Assembly: GCA_901472505.1 (NCBI GenBank)
Contig: LR590468.1
Location: 3,860,771-3,924,770 of the forward strand
Origin: Proteus vulgaris
GTDB taxonomy: Bacteria; Pseudomonadota; Gammaproteobacteria; Enterobacterales; Enterobacteriaceae
Reading direction: 5' to 3'
Length of the DNA stretch: 64,000 nucleotides
Under the pieces are notes generated by a model. That model was not told the DNA's origin, searched no databases, and saw nothing but the letters and a program-made list of their open reading frames with translations. The position numbers and the translations under genes are program-made. Positions 21,619-32,071 of the stretch are shown piece after piece. Each line of letters starts with the position of its first letter. The stretch's first letter is position 1.

Positions 21619-21693
21619 CCCGCAATTTAATAATTACTATAACAAAACTCAGCAGGACATCACTATCTAAGAGTGTCTTATCTTGAAACTAAC

Positions 21694-22032
21694 TTATGCT
21701 AAACGTGAGCCATTAGGTAAAGGCAAATTAAATTCGGCTAAGACTATAGCCCCCGTTTCATCAGGTGCTCCGGTAATTAAAACCTCAGATTTTACACCTG
21801 CTATACGTTTAACTGGAAAATTACATACACATAAAATACGACGTCCAACAAGTTCTTCTGGTGTATAATTTACAGTAATTTGAGCACTAGAACGCTTTAT
21901 GCCAAACTCACCTAAATCAACGTCCATAACATATGCTGGTTTGTTAGCTTTTTTATTTACTTCAGCACTAATAATAGTTCCAACTCTCATTTCTACTCGT
22001 AAAAAATCATCCCACTCAATTAAATCAGCCAT
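21694..22032 (-). CDS. csaA: CsaA-like tRNA-binding-domain protein
   Basis: 112 residues forming a single OB-fold tRNA-binding domain like that of MetRS C-termini and PheT N-termini. The run IKRSSAQITVNY, LVGRRILCVCNFP and RIAGVKSEVLITGAP matches CsaA, which has been described as a secretion-related chaperone and tRNA binder in Bacillus. It is a single gene. Family is confident; the cellular role in enterobacteria is not known. Confidence 0.8.
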   Translation of the reverse strand: MADLIEWDDFLRVEMRVGTIISAEVNKKANKPAYVMDVDLGEFGIKRSSAQITVNYTPEELVGRRILCVCNFPVKRIAGVKSEVLITGAPDETGAIVLAEFNLPLPNGSRLA

Positions 22033-22302
22033 CTTCTTACCAATATTATTTACTATTTGATTATCATTGAATTATAGATTAGCACGCATACTCACAACTC
22101 ACCTGTCGCAAGATAGTCATTTTCTGTTTTGAAAAAATCACAGCTTTGACAAAGGACACCCTTTTCTGATTACTCCGAGTTTTCACTATTTTCACTCATG
22201 ACATTAAATTGCAATATCAATTCGTAAATTTGTTATGTATAAAAAGTATTATTTAGAAAACAGTTTTGATTATTCTATTAATAGTAGCTGGGACATTTTA
22301 TT

Positions 22303-22899
22303 ATGAAAAAAATCACTGAATGGGTCACTCTTGAAGGAAAGTTAGTCCGCTTAGATCCTTTAAGCATGGATCACTACTCAGATTTACTTGAGCTTATTAA
22401 AAAAGATAAACCTAATGAGCTTTGGTATACCACAGTACCATCGCCTAGTGCATTACAGCAAGATATTGACCATAAAATTCAACTACAAAAAAAAGGATTA
22501 ATGTTACCTTTTACAATTATTTCGAAAATAACTGGCCGAGTTGTTGGTGTAACAACCTTTATGAATATTGATAATCAAACACCACGATTAGAAATCGGTT
22601 CAACATGGTACGCAAAAGAAGTTCAAAGAACAGGGACTAATACAGAGGCAAAATATTTACTTCTTAGATATGCACTCGAAGATTTACAGTGTATTGCTGT
22701 TGAATTTCGTACACACAGATTAAATCAAATAAGTCGAAAAGCAATTGAACGTCTCGGAGCTAAACTTGATGGTATTTTACGCAATCATCGTTTAACCACC
22801 AATGGGCAAAAAAGAGATACCTGTGTGTATAGCATAACAGACTATGACTGGCCTTCAGTAAAGACACACTTAGAGTGGTTAATGAAAAAATACTCGTAA
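22303..22899 (+). CDS. GNAT-family N-acetyltransferase, RimJ/RimL-like
   Basis: 198 residues with the acetyl-CoA-binding core spread over VVGVTTFMNIDN, LEIGSTWYAKEVQRTGTNTEAKYLLLRYALE and the late NQISRKAIERLGAKLDGILRNH, which is typical of RimJ/RimL-type acetyltransferases. The substrate cannot be told from sequence. Single gene with its own promoter region. Confidence 0.75.
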   Translation: MKKITEWVTLEGKLVRLDPLSMDHYSDLLELIKKDKPNELWYTTVPSPSALQQDIDHKIQLQKKGLMLPFTIISKITGRVVGVTTFMNIDNQTPRLEIGSTWYAKEVQRTGTNTEAKYLLLRYALEDLQCIAVEFRTHRLNQISRKAIERLGAKLDGILRNHRLTTNGQKRDTCVYSITDYDWPSVKTHLEWLMKKYS

Positions 22900-23008
22900 A
22901 TACTAATAATATTATTAGGAAAGTAACTATTAAGAAGTTTAATTTGTTATCATAATTACTTCTTAATACTGTTCCTTAATTGCCTATTATTAGGAGCCTT
23001 TATATTCC

Positions 23009-23722
23009 ATGTATTCTGTTTACCAATTTTTTCAAGCAATCGGTCTTGGTCTTATTTTACTTTTACCTTTAACCAACCCATTAACTACCGTTGCGCTTTG
23101 GCTTGGTCTTTCTGGAAATATGACAAAAGAACAGCGTAACCAACAATCGTTAATGGCTTGTATATATATTTTCTTTATTATGACCATCGCATTTTATGCG
23201 GGACGCGTCATAATGACAACCTTTGGTATTTCGATCCCCGGTCTTCGTATTGCCGGCGGAATGATAGTTGCCTTTATTGGCTTTAGTATGTTGTTTCCTA
23301 ATACCCCAAATGTAGACGATCCGATTTCTGACGATAACAATCCACATAAAAATCAAACAGAGTCTAATATTGCTTTCGTCCCTTTAGCTATGCCAAGTAC
23401 TGCTGGCCCAGGAACTATCGCAATGATCATCAGTACCGCGGCTTCAATTCCATCGCGTACAGATATTGCACAGTGGGTATTGTATATTGCCCCTGTTACA
23501 ACGTTTTTTTTAATTAGCGTGATTGTTTGGCTATCTTTACGCGGTTCAACTCGTATTATGAAATATTTAGGACACAGCGGTATTGATGCTATTTCTCGCG
23601 TAATGGGATTTTTATTAATCTGTATGGGTGTCCAATTTATGATTAACGGTGTTCTTGAAATTATTGCTGACTTGCCTGCTTTATTAAAACAGGCTCAAGC
23701 CATCGCTAATTTAGCCGATTAA
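23009..23722 (+). CDS. marC: MarC-family inner membrane protein
   Basis: 237 residues with six predicted helices. It is close to E. coli Mar[29 protein letters not shown] near the start, [21 protein letters not shown] in the middle, and [20 protein letters not shown]. Members were once linked to multiple antibiotic resistance, but this role was not confirmed, and function is unknown. Its stop overlaps the converging emtA stop by four bases. Confidence 0.85.
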   Translation: MYSVYQFFQAIGLGLILLLPLTNPLTTVALWLGLSGNMTKEQRNQQSLMACIYIFFIMTIAFYAGRVIMTTFGISIPGLRIAGGMIVAFIGFSMLFPNTPNVDDPISDDNNPHKNQTESNIAFVPLAMPSTAGPGTIAMIISTAASIPSRTDIAQWVLYIAPVTTFFLISVIVWLSLRGSTRIMKYLGHSGIDAISRVMGFLLICMGVQFMINGVLEIIADLPALLKQAQAIANLAD

Positions 23723-24396
23723 TAATCGACACCATGATAAGCCGCTTTTACTTTAGCTAAATAACGTGGTGCTTGTGATGCAGGGTGATTTTTTTCAACA
23801 TAACGATAAAAATCATCCGCACTCATCGAATTAATTTTAGCTATCGCATTGTTTCTGTCTTTATCAAATGTTCTTAATAAAGCGCCAGCACCATTTACAT
23901 AAGCAAGGATAGTGGCATAATAAAGCGTTTCGGGATCGATAATCCCGGCAAGATGACGCTCTCTTAGTAGCCGAATATATGCTGTCCCTAAATCAATATT
24001 TGTTGCAGGATCCTTTAATTGTGCTGTTGTTGGCTGACCTGCCTTTCCTCTGTTTTGATACACATCTCTTCCTGCTGTTGATGCTTTAATTTGCATTAAG
24101 CCAACGGCATTTGATTTACTAATAACCTCAGGCCTAAAGTTAGATTCAACTTGGATAATCGCTTTAATCAATGTTTCATCAACATTATAACGACTTGAAG
24201 CTTGCTGTATATGGCTATCAAAAGGGGTTGCTTTCCATTGCGCCGTTGAAATTGAAGCATTATTAACACGATTATCTGTTGTTTTTTGGTTTAAAAAGCG
24301 CGGGCTTTCTCTTTGCGCAGTTTGATGGGTATTATCAGCACAACCAGCAAGAAGCAGCATTCCTAGAGAGAAGATAATTTTTGATTTCACGTTCAC
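23719..24396 (-). CDS. emtA: Membrane-bound endo-type lytic transglycosylase EmtA (MltE)
   Basis: Outer-membrane lipoprotein that cleaves glycan strands with formation of 1,6-anhydro-MurNAc. Signal and lipobox are [19 protein letters not shown]. The SLT domain (about 65-225) shows the catalytic glutamate in [13 protein letters not shown], then [21 protein letters not shown] and [22 protein letters not shown], all as in MltE. At 225 residues it is slightly longer than the E. coli protein because of a longer linker after the lipobox. Confidence 0.88.
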   Translation of the reverse strand: MNVKSKIIFSLGMLLLAGCADNTHQTAQRESPRFLNQKTTDNRVNNASISTAQWKATPFDSHIQQASSRYNVDETLIKAIIQVESNFRPEVISKSNAVGLMQIKASTAGRDVYQNRGKAGQPTTAQLKDPATNIDLGTAYIRLLRERHLAGIIDPETLYYATILAYVNGAGALLRTFDKDRNNAIAKINSMSADDFYRYVEKNHPASQAPRYLAKVKAAYHGVDY

Positions 24397-24835
24397 CCTT
24401 TTGAATAAAATAATTCTATAAAAAGCACAATGATATTAATAAATTACAATTTTATTGTCAGTGTAATTTATCTCGTCATCCCCTTCTTTAAGTCCGCTTT
24501 ACACTTTATCAGTTGATAGCAATAATGAACTTATCCGACTAATCTTAAAAAGAAAAGAATAAAGTGATAAGCATAATGAGTATATTTAATCGGCTATCTC
24601 TCTTTACCTTCTATGTTCTAATTTATCTCTTGCACAAATAGTTACGAACGATTGTTAATTTTTGTGACAAAACCCGACAATCTACTTAACATTTATTGGA
24701 ATACATGTTGTTATCTTATTTCTAGTCATTATCAAATGAAGCTTTTTGCACCGAGATAACTTGACTTTTTTGAAATGATATTGATAATCATTATCAATTA
24801 AGAAGATAACTCTGCAACTATAAGGCAATAATAAT
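24397..24835. other. Divergent AT-rich region between emtA and sitA
   Basis: Holds the Fur box for sit and presumably the emtA promoter. No ORF was accepted. Confidence 0.6.
24778..24797 (+). promoter_or_regulatory. Fur box upstream of sitA
   Basis: GATATTGATAATCATTATCA matches the 19-base Fur consensus GATAATGATAATCATTATC at all but one position, and its core TTGATAATCATTATCAA is a perfect inverted repeat. It lies about 40 bases before the sitA ATG. Confidence 0.85.
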
Positions 24836-25744
24836 ATGGATATATTTCGCTCTGTAAACAAATTTTCACTCACGGCTTTATGTCTTATGGCAACCGTGTT
24901 TTTAACCACACCTTCACAAGCAAAAGATAAACTTAAAGTTGTCACTACTTTTACTATTATTCAAGATATCGCACAAAATGTCGCCGGAGATGCCGCAATT
25001 GTTGAATCCATTACAAAACCCGGTGCTGAAATTCATGATTATCAACCTACCCCAAAAGATATAGTAAAAGCCCAAAAAGCTGATTTAATCTTATGGAATG
25101 GTTTAAACCTTGAACGCTGGTTCGAGCGTTTTTTTAATGAGTTACGTAATGTTCCTGCGGTTGTAGTAACTGAAGGCATCACGCCGATGGCAATCAGTGA
25201 AGGTGCTTACAAAAACAATCCAAACCCACACGCCTGGATGTCACCGAATAACGCATTAATTTATATTGAAAATATTCGCAAAGCACTTGTTGAACACGAT
25301 CCTGATAATGCGGCAATTTATAATCAAAATGCAGCAAATTACGCAGAAAAAATTAAACAACTTGATGCACCATTAAGAGAAAGATTATCTCGTATACCAC
25401 AAAAAGATCGTTGGTTAGTGACCAGTGAAGGCGCTTTCAGTTATTTAACTAATGATTATGGCTTTAAAGAAGTTTATTTATGGCCAATTAACGCAGAAGA
25501 GCAAGGCACACCACAACAAGTTAAATATGTCATTGATACAGTAAGAAAACACAATATCCCTGTTGTCTTTAGTGAGAGTACAATTTCAGATAAACCGGCT
25601 AAACAAGTTAGTAAAGAAACTGGCGCAAAATACGGTGGTGTTCTTTATGTTGACTCACTTTCCGCTGAAGACGGTGAGGTTCCTACTTATATTGATTTAA
25701 TTACTATCACTGTGGATACAATTGCGAAAGGATTTGGTCAATGA
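24836..25744 (+). CDS. sitA: Iron/manganese ABC transporter substrate-binding protein SitA
   Basis: Cluster A-I periplasmic metal-binding protein with a Sec signal peptide ending near TTPSQA. Expected metal ligands are the His in [11 protein letters not shown] (about 67), the His in [10 protein letters not shown] (about 130), a Glu in SEGAFSYL and a late Asp. 302 residues, the usual length. It leads sitABCD, with a four-base overlap to sitB. Known Sit systems carry Mn(II) and Fe(II) and help resist oxidative stress. Regulated by Fur as judged by the upstream box. Confidence 0.93.
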   Translation: MDIFRSVNKFSLTALCLMATVFLTTPSQAKDKLKVVTTFTIIQDIAQNVAGDAAIVESITKPGAEIHDYQPTPKDIVKAQKADLILWNGLNLERWFERFFNELRNVPAVVVTEGITPMAISEGAYKNNPNPHAWMSPNNALIYIENIRKALVEHDPDNAAIYNQNAANYAEKIKQLDAPLRERLSRIPQKDRWLVTSEGAFSYLTNDYGFKEVYLWPINAEEQGTPQQVKYVIDTVRKHNIPVVFSESTISDKPAKQVSKETGAKYGGVLYVDSLSAEDGEVPTYIDLITITVDTIAKGFGQ

Positions 25745-26628
25745 GTAAAATAAAAACGAATCCAACATTGACAGTTGATAATGCCACTGTCACCTATAAC
25801 AACGGTCATACCGCTATCTTTGACGCAAGTTTCTCTATTACGGGAGGCACGATTTGTGCCCTAGTCGGTATCAATGGCAGTGGTAAATCCACTCTATTTA
25901 AAACCATTATGGGGCTTGTAAAGCCCTCTAAAGGTAAAGTGACATTAAACGACAACCCTATACAACAAGCGTTAAAGCAAAATATGATTGCCTATGTTCC
26001 ACAGACAGAAGAAGTTGACTGGAATTTTCCCGTCCTCGTTTCTGATGTCGTAATGATGGGACGTTATGGGAAAATGGGTTTTTTTCGTATTCCTTCAAAA
26101 CGTGATCATGAAGTTGTTGAGGCATCATTAGAGCGTGTGGGGTTATCAGGCTTAGGTCATCGTCAAATTGGTGAGCTTTCTGGTGGTCAGAAAAAGCGTG
26201 TTTTCTTGGCTCGAGCAATGGCTCAAGAAGGTACTGTTTTATTACTTGATGAACCCTTTACGGGTGTCGATGTTAAAACCGAAAATGCCATTATTGAGCT
26301 TCTACGTAATTTACGAGAAGAAGGTCATCTCGTTTTAGTCTCTACGCATAACTTAGGAAGTGTGCCTGAGTTTTGTGATCATGTTATTTTGATCAATAGA
26401 ACTGTATTAGACAGTGGACCAACTGAAACCACCTTTACCCAAAAGAACTTAGAACACGCATTTGGTGGTGTATTGCGTCATATCAGCCTATCGGGTTCTG
26501 ATCTTCACGATGACGACGATCCACGCTCACTTACCGTAATTACTGATGATGAACGCGCGGCCGTTTTTTATGGTCATCAAAAAGAACATACTCCAGCGCA
26601 CCAAAGTCAGCGCAAACAAGGAGATTAG
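25741..26628 (+). CDS. sitB: Iron/manganese ABC transporter ATP-binding protein SitB
   Basis: Cytoplasmic ATPase of the Sit importer. Walker [11 protein letters not shown]-loop region [14 protein letters not shown] typical of metal-type ATPases, signature [16 protein letters not shown], Walker [13 protein letters not shown], and switch VSTHNLGS. The 295-residue length includes a C-terminal tail beyond the ATPase core. ATG overlaps the sitA stop. Confidence 0.94.
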   Translation: MSKIKTNPTLTVDNATVTYNNGHTAIFDASFSITGGTICALVGINGSGKSTLFKTIMGLVKPSKGKVTLNDNPIQQALKQNMIAYVPQTEEVDWNFPVLVSDVVMMGRYGKMGFFRIPSKRDHEVVEASLERVGLSGLGHRQIGELSGGQKKRVFLARAMAQEGTVLLLDEPFTGVDVKTENAIIELLRNLREEGHLVLVSTHNLGSVPEFCDHVILINRTVLDSGPTETTFTQKNLEHAFGGVLRHISLSGSDLHDDDDPRSLTVITDDERAAVFYGHQKEHTPAHQSQRKQGD

Positions 26629-26630
26629 CC

Positions 26631-27542
26631 ATGCTAGATTTACTCCTACAACCTTTTGAATATAACTATATGGTGAAAGCTATTTGGGTTAGTGCCTTAG
26701 TAGGTGCTGTCTGTGCGTTTCTTTCATCCTATCTTATTTTAAAAGGTTGGTCATTAATGGGAGATGCCCTTTCCCACTCCGTTGTTCCTGGTGTTGCGGG
26801 GGCTTATATATTAGGTTTACCTTATGCGGTCGGTGCTTTTTTTACGGGTTTGCTCGCCGCATTATCAATGACATTTATTCGCCATATCACACGCCTTCGT
26901 GAAGATGCCGTTATTGGCTTTATTTTCTCCACTTTTTTTGCCTTTGGTCTGTTGCTGGTTTCGCTTAAACCGACAGCCGTCAACGTTCAGACCATCATCC
27001 TCGGAAATATTTTAGGTATTGCTGATGAAGATGTATGGCAAGTTGTGATTATTACTGGTGTCTCTTTCTTCGTATTATTCTGTATTTGGAAAGACTTGCT
27101 GGTCGTTTTCTTTGATGAAGTTCATGCCAAATCAATTGGCTTATCACCTCTAAAATTAAAAATTATCTTTTTTACTTTATTAAGTGCATGTACTGTTGCA
27201 GCACTTCAAACGGTTGGTGCCATTCTTGTGATTGCTATGGTTGTCACACCCGGTGCAACCGCTTATTTACTCACAGACCAATTTAAGCGACTTGCAATTA
27301 TGGCTATCTGTATTGGTACAATAACCAGTGCTGTAGGCGCTTATCTTAGCTATTTCTTTAATGGTGCAACGGGTGGCGTCATTGTCACAATGCAAACACT
27401 CCTCTTTTTATTAGCTTTCTTATTTGCGCCTAAACACGGCATGTTAGCGGCTCGTCGTCGTGCTCGCCAAAGCTCACAACAGTTAATCTCACAATCTCAT
27501 CAGCACCAAGAAGCCCCAAAACAAGAAGAGGTGAAACTATGA
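26631..27542 (+). CDS. sitC: Iron/manganese ABC transporter permease SitC
   Basis: First of two ABC-3 family permeases. 303 residues with about eight to nine hydrophobic helices, the GWSLMGDALSHSVVPGVAGAYI motif early on, and the ATPase-contacting DEVHAKSIGLSPLKLK loop. A Gln/His-rich tail (SQQLISQSHQHQEAPKQ) follows the last helix. It overlaps sitD by four bases. Confidence 0.93.
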   Translation: MLDLLLQPFEYNYMVKAIWVSALVGAVCAFLSSYLILKGWSLMGDALSHSVVPGVAGAYILGLPYAVGAFFTGLLAALSMTFIRHITRLREDAVIGFIFSTFFAFGLLLVSLKPTAVNVQTIILGNILGIADEDVWQVVIITGVSFFVLFCIWKDLLVVFFDEVHAKSIGLSPLKLKIIFFTLLSACTVAALQTVGAILVIAMVVTPGATAYLLTDQFKRLAIMAICIGTITSAVGAYLSYFFNGATGGVIVTMQTLLFLLAFLFAPKHGMLAARRRARQSSQQLISQSHQHQEAPKQEEVKL

Positions 27543-28396
27543 ATGAGCTAATTGAATTTTTCATTGAACCATTTCAATATCCCTTTATGCAACGGGCTAT
27601 TATTGCCGCTATTATTATTGGGATCGCCTGCGCTATTTTATCTTGTTATATGGTTTTAAAAGGCTGGTCATTGATGGGAGATGCCATCTCTCACGCGGTG
27701 TTACCCGGAGTGGTACTCGCTTATGTCACTGCAATTCCATTAACAGTTGGTGCCTTTCTCTCTGGTTTGTTTTGCTCGTTTGCCACTGGTTATTTAAAAG
27801 AACACAGTCGCATTAAAGAAGATACTGTGATGGGAATAGTATTCTCAGGTATGTTTGCTGTAGGTTTGGTGATTTTTGCCAGTGTCGATACAGACCAACA
27901 TTTAATGCATATTTTATTTGGTAATATTTTAGGTATAACACCAGATGTATTAACTCAAATTAGTATTATTTGTTTAATTACCATCACGATCATGCTAGTT
28001 AAGCAAAAAGACTTTATGCTCTATTGCTTCGATCCTAATCAAGCAAGGATCGTCGGTTTACCTGTTACCTTATTGCACTATGGCTTACTGTCTATTTTGG
28101 CATTAACTATCGTTGCTTCAATGCAGGCCGTTGGGATTATTTTAGTCGTCGCCATGCTTATTTCACCAGGGATCACTGCGTATTTATTAACACGTAGTTT
28201 CTCTCGTATGATAATGCTGGCTATTATATTTTCTGTCGCATCCAGTGTTATTGGTACATTTATTAGTTTCCATATTGATGGTGCAACAGGTCCATGTATT
28301 GTGCTAACTCAAGCTATATTCTTTATTATTGCGTTATTCTGTAATCAGATTAAATTAGCAAAAATAAAGCGACAAACAAAACCCGCGAACGCCTGA
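27539..28396 (+). CDS. sitD: Iron/manganese ABC transporter permease SitD
   Basis: Second ABC-3 permease, paralogous to SitC: GWSLMGDAISHAVLPGVVLAYV, FDPNQARIVGLPVTLLHYG and the late GAILV-type helix with MQAVGIILVVAMLISPGITAYLL. 285 residues. It is the last gene of the operon, closed by a strong terminator. Confidence 0.93.
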   Translation: MNELIEFFIEPFQYPFMQRAIIAAIIIGIACAILSCYMVLKGWSLMGDAISHAVLPGVVLAYVTAIPLTVGAFLSGLFCSFATGYLKEHSRIKEDTVMGIVFSGMFAVGLVIFASVDTDQHLMHILFGNILGITPDVLTQISIICLITITIMLVKQKDFMLYCFDPNQARIVGLPVTLLHYGLLSILALTIVASMQAVGIILVVAMLISPGITAYLLTRSFSRMIMLAIIFSVASSVIGTFISFHIDGATGPCIVLTQAIFFIIALFCNQIKLAKIKRQTKPANA

Positions 28397-28416
28397 TAAT
28401 CTCCTTTATCTTCGCA

Positions 28417-28445
28417 AAAACGGGATAATCATCCCGTTTTTTAGC
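28417..28445 (+). terminator. Terminator after sitD
   Basis: AAAACGGGAT and ATCCCGTTTT form a ten-pair stem with a four-base loop, followed by TT. The A-run before it could also serve the other strand. Confidence 0.85.
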
Positions 28446-28550
28446 TTTATACTTTATTGATTTAATTAAAGTGTTATTGTCATAAGATAAACATCGCTCG
28501 TTATTATTTTATTTGGGTCTACTAAGTAAACAACTTTGCGAGGTGTAAGT

Positions 28551-29436
28551 ATGTGGCAGAATATAGGTCGTTTACTGGAATCAAACTTAGGATTTTCAGC
28601 AAAGATAAACGAAAAAACTCACCTTTCTAGTGGCGATATTCATCATACATGGAAAATTTATTATGGTGATACTCCCATCTTTGTAAAATCTAACTTGCGT
28701 GAGTTTCTGCCTAATTTTAAAAATGAAGCAGAACAACTTGACATGTTGGCAAAAAGCCAAACAATTCGTACTCCTCGCGTTCTTGGCATTGGTAATAGTA
28801 AAGATGCCAGCTTCTTACTCCTTGAATTTTTACCCGTCCAATCTTTTACGCCTCATAGCGCTTATTGTTTTGGTCAACAATTAGCAAGGCTACATCAATG
28901 GGAAGATCAACCTAGTTATGGTTTTGATTTTGATACTCAAATCGACACAACCCCTCAACTAAATGGCTGGGAAAAGCGCTGGAACCACTTTTATTCTGAA
29001 AAACGTATTGGCTTTCAACTGCAACTTGCGTCAGAAAAAGGGATGGTTTTTGGCGATATCGATGAGATAACCCAAATTATTCACCATCGTCTTGCTGATC
29101 ATAATCCCCAACCTTCATTACTTCATGGCAACTTATGGCCCAAAAATTGTGCTGCAATTGGTCAATCTGAAGGTACGGTCTTTGATCCTGCGTGTTATTG
29201 GGGGGATAGAGAATGTGATATAGCAATGTTACCGCTTTGTACTGCTGTACCTGCTAATATTTTTGATGGTTATCAGAGTGTCTGGCCATTATCTGAAAAA
29301 TTTTTATTACGTCAGCCTATTTATCAACTCTATTTTTTCCTCAACCGGTGGTAATCTATTTGGCGGTGAAGGCGATTATCTAGAAGTCCGAAAAATCATT
29401 GATGATTTATTAGCGACCCCCCTAATAAAAAGATAA
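28551..29436 (+). CDS. yniA: Fructosamine kinase family protein YniA (one extra base as read)
   Basis: Homologue of E. coli YniA, a fructosamine-3-kinase-like phosphotransferase that would phosphorylate glycated amines so that they can be removed. Start MWQNIGRLLE at 28551 matches YniA better than the upstream in-frame ATG. Kinase landmarks: PSLLHGNLWPKNCA (catalytic loop; Asn replaces the usual HGD aspartate), VFDPACYWGDRECDIAMLPL (metal-binding Asp). The frame breaks near 29347-29348, and removing one base restores LNRGNLFGGEGDYLEVRKI to a stop at 29434-29436, 294 residues. Standing next to yniB and hxpB as in E. coli supports the call. Confidence 0.87.
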
Positions 29437-29471
29437 AAATAGTTCAAAACAGATAACACGCAAAAAAATAT

Positions 29472-29508
29472 AACCTCGCCAGCTCACATTGTGCGAGGTT
29501 TATTTTTC
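29472..29508. terminator. Terminator between yniA and yniB
   Basis: AACCTCGC (29472-29479) pairs with GCGAGGTT (29493-29500), A-rich before and T-rich after, between converging genes. Confidence 0.8.
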
Positions 29509-29555
29509 CCTTCAGTTAGATAAATGAACTATCCTCGTTCATTATAAATGCCCTA

Positions 29556-30095
29556 TTACCATCCTAAAAATTTCAGTAAGAAATATCCAATTGCAATGAC
29601 AATAATCGGCGATAGATAAAGCACCATAATTTGAGTAAAAATAGTATGTCGTGGTAATTTGATATTTTGTTGCAATTCTTCTGCAGTAACACCACTTTTC
29701 ATGGCTCGTTCAATAATAAGCTGATCTTGTATATTTTCTTTTAAATACTTAACTTGGCGATAGATTCGTAATCCCGATGCACTAAACGCCAATCCAACAA
29801 ACATAAAAAGAAAAATAACAAAGAAAGTGATATTTTCTTGGCTAAACCCCATTTGTGTATTGGGGATAGGTGAGTTTTGCCAAAAGAAATCTAAAAACGG
29901 TGTATTAAATTGCGCCATTTCAGCGAGTACACGAAAAAAATCATTGATCACTGCATTAACGCCATCACCACTTGGACGTTGTATTGCAGCCAATCCTATC
30001 AACGATACAGCTGTAGAAATAAAAGCAGGAATAAAAATAAGCCAGCCAAGAACGCGCTTTAAAATGGCATATAATCCTGCATATTGATAACTCAT
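29556..30095 (-). CDS. yniB: YniB family inner membrane protein
   Basis: About 179 residues with three or more predicted helices (LGWLIFIPAFISTAVSLIGL, ITFFVIFLFMFVGLAFSASG, IVIAIGYFLLKFLGW). It resembles E. coli YniB along its length, including NTPFLDFFWQNSP and PRHTIFTQIMVLYL. The start at 30095 (MSYQYAGLYAILKR) matches that family; nine more in-frame residues upstream are unlikely. Function unknown. Confidence 0.82.
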   Translation of the reverse strand: MSYQYAGLYAILKRVLGWLIFIPAFISTAVSLIGLAAIQRPSGDGVNAVINDFFRVLAEMAQFNTPFLDFFWQNSPIPNTQMGFSQENITFFVIFLFMFVGLAFSASGLRIYRQVKYLKENIQDQLIIERAMKSGVTAEELQQNIKLPRHTIFTQIMVLYLSPIIVIAIGYFLLKFLGW

Positions 30096-30294
30096 CACAT
30101 CCTCACTAGTAGAATTCGTCAATATTTATCTGTTTATCGTAGTCTAATTAACGGCTAATACGACAATATATTAATAGTAGCCATTCTCTCTATTTATTTT
30201 ACTAAATAAATAAGAAACTGATTAAAAAGATTTTCTTTGTAACTCTTGCTACAATCGCCATTCGACAACATAGACCTTATTTATGGAGAGTAAC

Positions 30295-30964
30295 ATGTCT
30301 TTTAAATTCCCTATTGAAGCTGCTATTTTTGATATGGATGGTTTATTAATCGACTCCTGAACCATTTTGGCAGCAAGCAGAACATGAGGTCTTTGCTGAA
30401 TTAGGCGTCGATTTATCCCTTTCATCGGCAATGCCCGATATGGTTGGATTAAGAATAAACGAAGTCATTGATTTATGGTATAAAGCCTCACCATGGCAAG
30501 GCGTTTCAAAACAAGAAGCTAAACAAAAAATGGTTTCTCGTGTTGTCAAACTGGTTGAAGAGACCAAGCCACTATTACCCGGTGTCGAGTATGCTTTAGA
30601 ACTTTGTAAATCATCAGGGTTAAAAATTGCATTAGCATCAGCTTCTCCTGATTTCATGCTTGAGCGAGTATTGGAATTATTTAATATTCGCCATTATTTC
30701 TCAGCTGTCGTTTCTGCTGATGAATTACCACACAGTAAACCACATCCAGAAGTCTACCTAAATGCAGCCAAAGCACTTGATCTCGATCCCATTCATTGTG
30801 TTTCATTAGAAGATTCTCGTAATGGTATGATTGCCTGTAAAGGTGCGAGAATGCGTTCTATCGTTGTACCCGCTACAACACAATTTAATGATAAGCAGTG
30901 GGGTTTAGCGGATGTGAAAATTGCCTCTCTTAATGAGTTAACACAACGACATTTATTAGGCTAG
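30295..30964 (+). CDS. hxpB: Hexitol/sugar phosphatase HxpB (YniC), HAD family (one extra base as read)
   Basis: HAD-superfamily phosphatase; E. coli HxpB (YniC) acts on hexitol 6-phosphates and 2-deoxyglucose 6-phosphate. Motif I AAIFDMDGLLIDS, motif II ALASASP, motif III with the Lys in HSKPHPEVYL, and motif IV SLEDSRNGM are visible. The frame breaks right after motif I at the CC pair 30356-30357; removing one C gives DSEPFWQQAE and a 222-residue protein. GGAGAG lies four bases before ATG 30295. Regular neighbour of yniA and yniB. Confidence 0.9.
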
Positions 30965-30975
30965 CTTTTATCAAT

Positions 30976-31014
30976 AAAAGGGATATTTTGCTTTATTAGA
31001 TATCCCTTTTATTT
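30976..31014 (+). terminator. Terminator after hxpB
   Basis: AAAAGGGATAT (30976-30986) pairs with ATATCCCTTTT (31000-31010) and is followed by ATTTTG. Confidence 0.75.
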
Positions 31015-31228
31015 TGCTTTTAACATTTTCCTCATCAATTCTATTCTTTAAGTTTTCTCACTTATTTGACTTAATATCATTAGTACTAATTTTACTTTTA
31101 GCTTTTTATCCTAAATTCGATCATTTTTAAATCAATCAAATAAAATATTTCCGTTATTGCTTAATATTTAAGGCAATTTTTATCTTTTTTGTCTGTTAGT
31201 TATCATCAAAACCTTTTATACTTTATCA

Positions 31229-31244
31229 CTGTATAAATGAACAG
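31229..31244 (+). promoter_or_regulatory. LexA (SOS) box upstream of ydjM
   Basis: CTG-TATAAATGAA-CAG fits the CTG-N10-CAG LexA operator with an AT-rich core, and lies 18 bases before the ydjM ATG. E. coli ydjM is a known LexA-regulated gene, which makes this match more believable. Confidence 0.75.
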
Positions 31245-31262
31245 CAAAAGAACAGACAAGGA

Positions 31263-31829
31263 ATGACTGCAGAAGGACATTTACTTTTTTCTGTTGCAAC
31301 ACTTGTGTTAGCACAGAAACTTGAAATAACGCCAGCTCTTGCTCATGGTGATTGGTTTCACATGATCCCTGCTGTCTTATTAGGCTCACTTTTACCAGAC
31401 TTAGATCATCCCGGCTCTATCCTTGGACGATTGTTCCGTATTATTTCGTTGCCCTTATCAAAACTTTGTGGTCACCGAGGTTTCACTCATAGCCTACTCG
31501 CATTTTGTGGTTTAGCCATTTTATGGGAAACCCAAGTTTCACCACGTTGGGAAATTTCAGTAGATATCTTTCATGCGCTTTTACTTGGTTATCTTAGCCA
31601 TCTCATTGCCGATATGTTAACCCCTGCTGGTGTTCCTTTCCTATGGCCTTTAAAAATGCGCTTTGCGCTACCCATTTTAGGCAAAAAAAATAATAAAAAA
31701 GGTGAACGTTTTATCTCTGTGCTTATTCTTGTAGGTGCACTTTTTTTGCCACCACACCTTACTGTTACATTGCCTTCGCAAGTCAATAGCTGGTTACAGA
31801 TGTACCACGACAAGCGCACTAATTTTTAA
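31263..31829 (+). CDS. ydjM: YdjM family membrane-bound metal-dependent hydrolase, SOS-regulated
   Basis: 188 residues of the YdjM/YfhO-type hydrolase family, with several hydrophobic helices. Metal-binding histidines and aspartates sit in MTAEGHLLFSVATLVLA, GSLLPDLDHPGSILGR, CGHRGFTHSLLAF and LGYLSHLIADMLTP. The true role in the SOS response is unknown. A LexA box just upstream and its position between hxpB and tcyP match E. coli. Confidence 0.87.
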   Translation: MTAEGHLLFSVATLVLAQKLEITPALAHGDWFHMIPAVLLGSLLPDLDHPGSILGRLFRIISLPLSKLCGHRGFTHSLLAFCGLAILWETQVSPRWEISVDIFHALLLGYLSHLIADMLTPAGVPFLWPLKMRFALPILGKKNNKKGERFISVLILVGALFLPPHLTVTLPSQVNSWLQMYHDKRTNF

Positions 31830-32071
31830 CACCCTCTGACAAAACCCTACGATTCTCTATTTATTTATAAATTTTTACACCTTTTTATACCTATTTTCTT
31901 GTCTTTATAACTAAACGATTATATAAAAGAATAATTAATTATAAAAAGTTATTAACAATCCTGTTACCCTATAACGAGTTGATGCTGTTATATCCTTTCT
32001 TACTATTTAAGAACTCATATCGCATACAATCGTCTAAATTATATAAATAAAGATCTCGTTGGAGAGTTAAG

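Noticed and set aside
28551-29436. YniA as an aminoglycoside phosphotransferase
   Set aside because: It shares the general kinase fold, but its motifs and neighbours (yniB, hxpB) match the fructosamine kinase family.
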